Positions 5,806 through 6,519 of a DNA stretch of 6,519 nt are shown one piece after another. Numbering within the stretch: the stretch's first letter is position 1; every line of letters starts with the position of its first letter. Source of the DNA: Bradyrhizobium sp. GTDB taxonomy: Bacteria > Pseudomonadota > Alphaproteobacteria > Rhizobiales > Xanthobacteraceae. The DNA is taken from the NCBI GenBank assembly GCA_025960445.1, contig JAICIT010000151.1, positions 1 to 6,519 on the forward strand, read 5' to 3'. The notes under the pieces were generated by a model. The model was not told where the DNA came from. It did not search any database and saw nothing but the letters and a program-made list of their open reading frames with translations. Position numbers and translations under genes: made by a program.

Positions 5806-6519
5806 CTATGCGCCAAGATAGGCACCACCATTGGCGTGGATGGCCTGGCCATTAATATATCGCGCCGCGGGGCCGCACAGGAACCGCACCGTGGCGGCAA
5901 TATGTTCCGGCTTGCCGCGCTCGCCCGTGATGGTCTGGTGCGTAAGATGGTGCGCCGGTTCCGGCTTGTCCTTCGGGCGAGGCGTTCCGATCAGGCCAGG
6001 AACCACGCAATTCACCGTAATGCCGTCGTCCGCAAGATCGTGCGCGAGCGCGCGGGTGAAGCCGATGATTCCGGCTTTGGCGGTGACCACATGGGCGCGG
6101 TCCCGTGCACCGGTGTGCGCGCTCAACCCTCCGATGTTGATGATGGTTCCCGCGCCGCTATCACGCAATGCCGGAAGGCAGGCTTTGGTGCAGTGAAATG
6201 CGCCATCCAGCGTCACATCCAGTATCTCGCGCCATTCTGCATAGCTCATTTCGGAAAAGCGCTTCTCCCGACGCAGCGCGGCATTGTTGACGAGAATATC
6301 CAGGCGGCCGAATCGATTCGCTACTGCATCGGCCATTGCCTGCACAGCCGTGACGTCGGCGACATCGCCGGTATGCACCAGTGCCTTGCCGCCATTGGTT
6401 TCGATCTCGCGCGCGACCGCCTCGGCCTCGGCGCGATTGCTGCGTGCATTGACCAGGACCGCCGCGCCGCCGTCGGCCAGCGCCAGCGCGATGGCACGGC
6501 CAATATTACGACCGGCGCC
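5806..6519 (-). CDS. Short-chain dehydrogenase/reductase (SDR) family protein with non-canonical active site, 5' partial
   Basis: The frame runs off the right edge. 237 residues are visible, and perhaps 10 N-terminal residues are missing because the first visible bases encode GAGRNIGRAIAL, the nucleotide-binding glycine motif (usually TGxxxGIG). Other family features are a basic cluster after the second strand (NARSNR, 24-29) suggesting NADP(H), LDILVNNAA (73-81), the Lys-containing helix (TAKAG, 146-150), ITVNCVVPG, and a C-terminal INGQAIHANGG segment. Length and fold match a classical single-domain SDR. However, the Ser-Tyr-Lys positions read Gly131, Val144 and Lys148, and the fourth tetrad Asn position is Thr103. 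Ordinary alcohol/ketone redox by the Tyr mechanism is therefore doubtful. An internal GTG at 6378 is not the true start, because the Rossmann motif lies upstream of it. It is the first visible gene of the minus-strand group and may be co-transcribed with the molybdenum enzyme 55 bases downstream. Confidence 0.92.
   Translation of the reverse strand, partial: GAGRNIGRAIALALADGGAAVLVNARSNRAEAEAVAREIETNGGKALVHTGDVADVTAVQAMADAVANRFGRLDILVNNAALRREKRFSEMSYAEWREILDVTLDGAFHCTKACLPALRDSGAGTIINIGGLSAHTGARDRAHVVTAKAGIIGFTRALAHDLADDGITVNCVVPGLIGTPRPKDKPEPAHHLTHQTITGERGKPEHIAATVRFLCGPAARYINGQAIHANGGAYLGA

Noticed and set aside
3915..5855. A 646-codon open frame on the plus strand, antisense to the molybdopterin oxidoreductase
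   Set aside because: It is a shadow of GC-rich codon use in the real gene. Its translation is rich in Arg, His and Ala, shows no recognisable motif, and the opposite strand carries all the Mo-enzyme signatures.
5806..6378. SDR gene starting at the GTG at 6378
   Set aside because: The frame continues upstream to the window edge and encodes the nucleotide-binding motif and second strand required by the fold, so the gene is longer and truncated by the window.

Overview
The window is GC-rich, gene-dense bacterial chromosome. Codon choice and the protein families suggest an alphaproteobacterium of the Bradyrhizobium/Rhodopseudomonas type; this is an inference from style, not a database match. Five protein-coding genes fill almost all of it, and two are cut by the window edges. 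I see no RNA genes, insertion sequences, CRISPR arrays, attachment sites or origins. No intergenic gap exceeds about 70 bases.

Plus strand, left third. A large flavin/iron-sulfur dehydrogenase (FAD-linked oxidase, then ferredoxin-like cluster motifs, then CCG domains) enters from the left edge. A GlcG/HbpS-type small protein follows 28 bases later. The pair resembles the glycolate/D-lactate oxidase arrangement (glcD, glcF, glcG), with the flavin and iron-sulfur subunits fused into one chain. The likely role is oxidation of a D-2-hydroxy acid, with electrons passed through Fe-S centres to the respiratory chain or another acceptor.

Minus strand, right two thirds. Three genes read leftwards in the order SDR-family protein (5' end cut), molybdopterin oxidoreductase, crotonase (enoyl-CoA hydratase family), with gaps of 55 and 66 bases. 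They look like one catabolic transcription unit. The SDR lacks three of the four classical catalytic residues. The crotonase lacks one of the two hydratase glutamates. The molybdenum enzyme is a soluble catalytic subunit with no electron-transfer partner in view.

The two units converge: their stop codons are one base apart at 2783-2789, and a 7-bp inverted repeat encloses both stops. Most of the window is ordinary metabolism. The candidate for something undescribed is the pathway served by the minus-strand trio, whose substrate cannot be read from the sequence.
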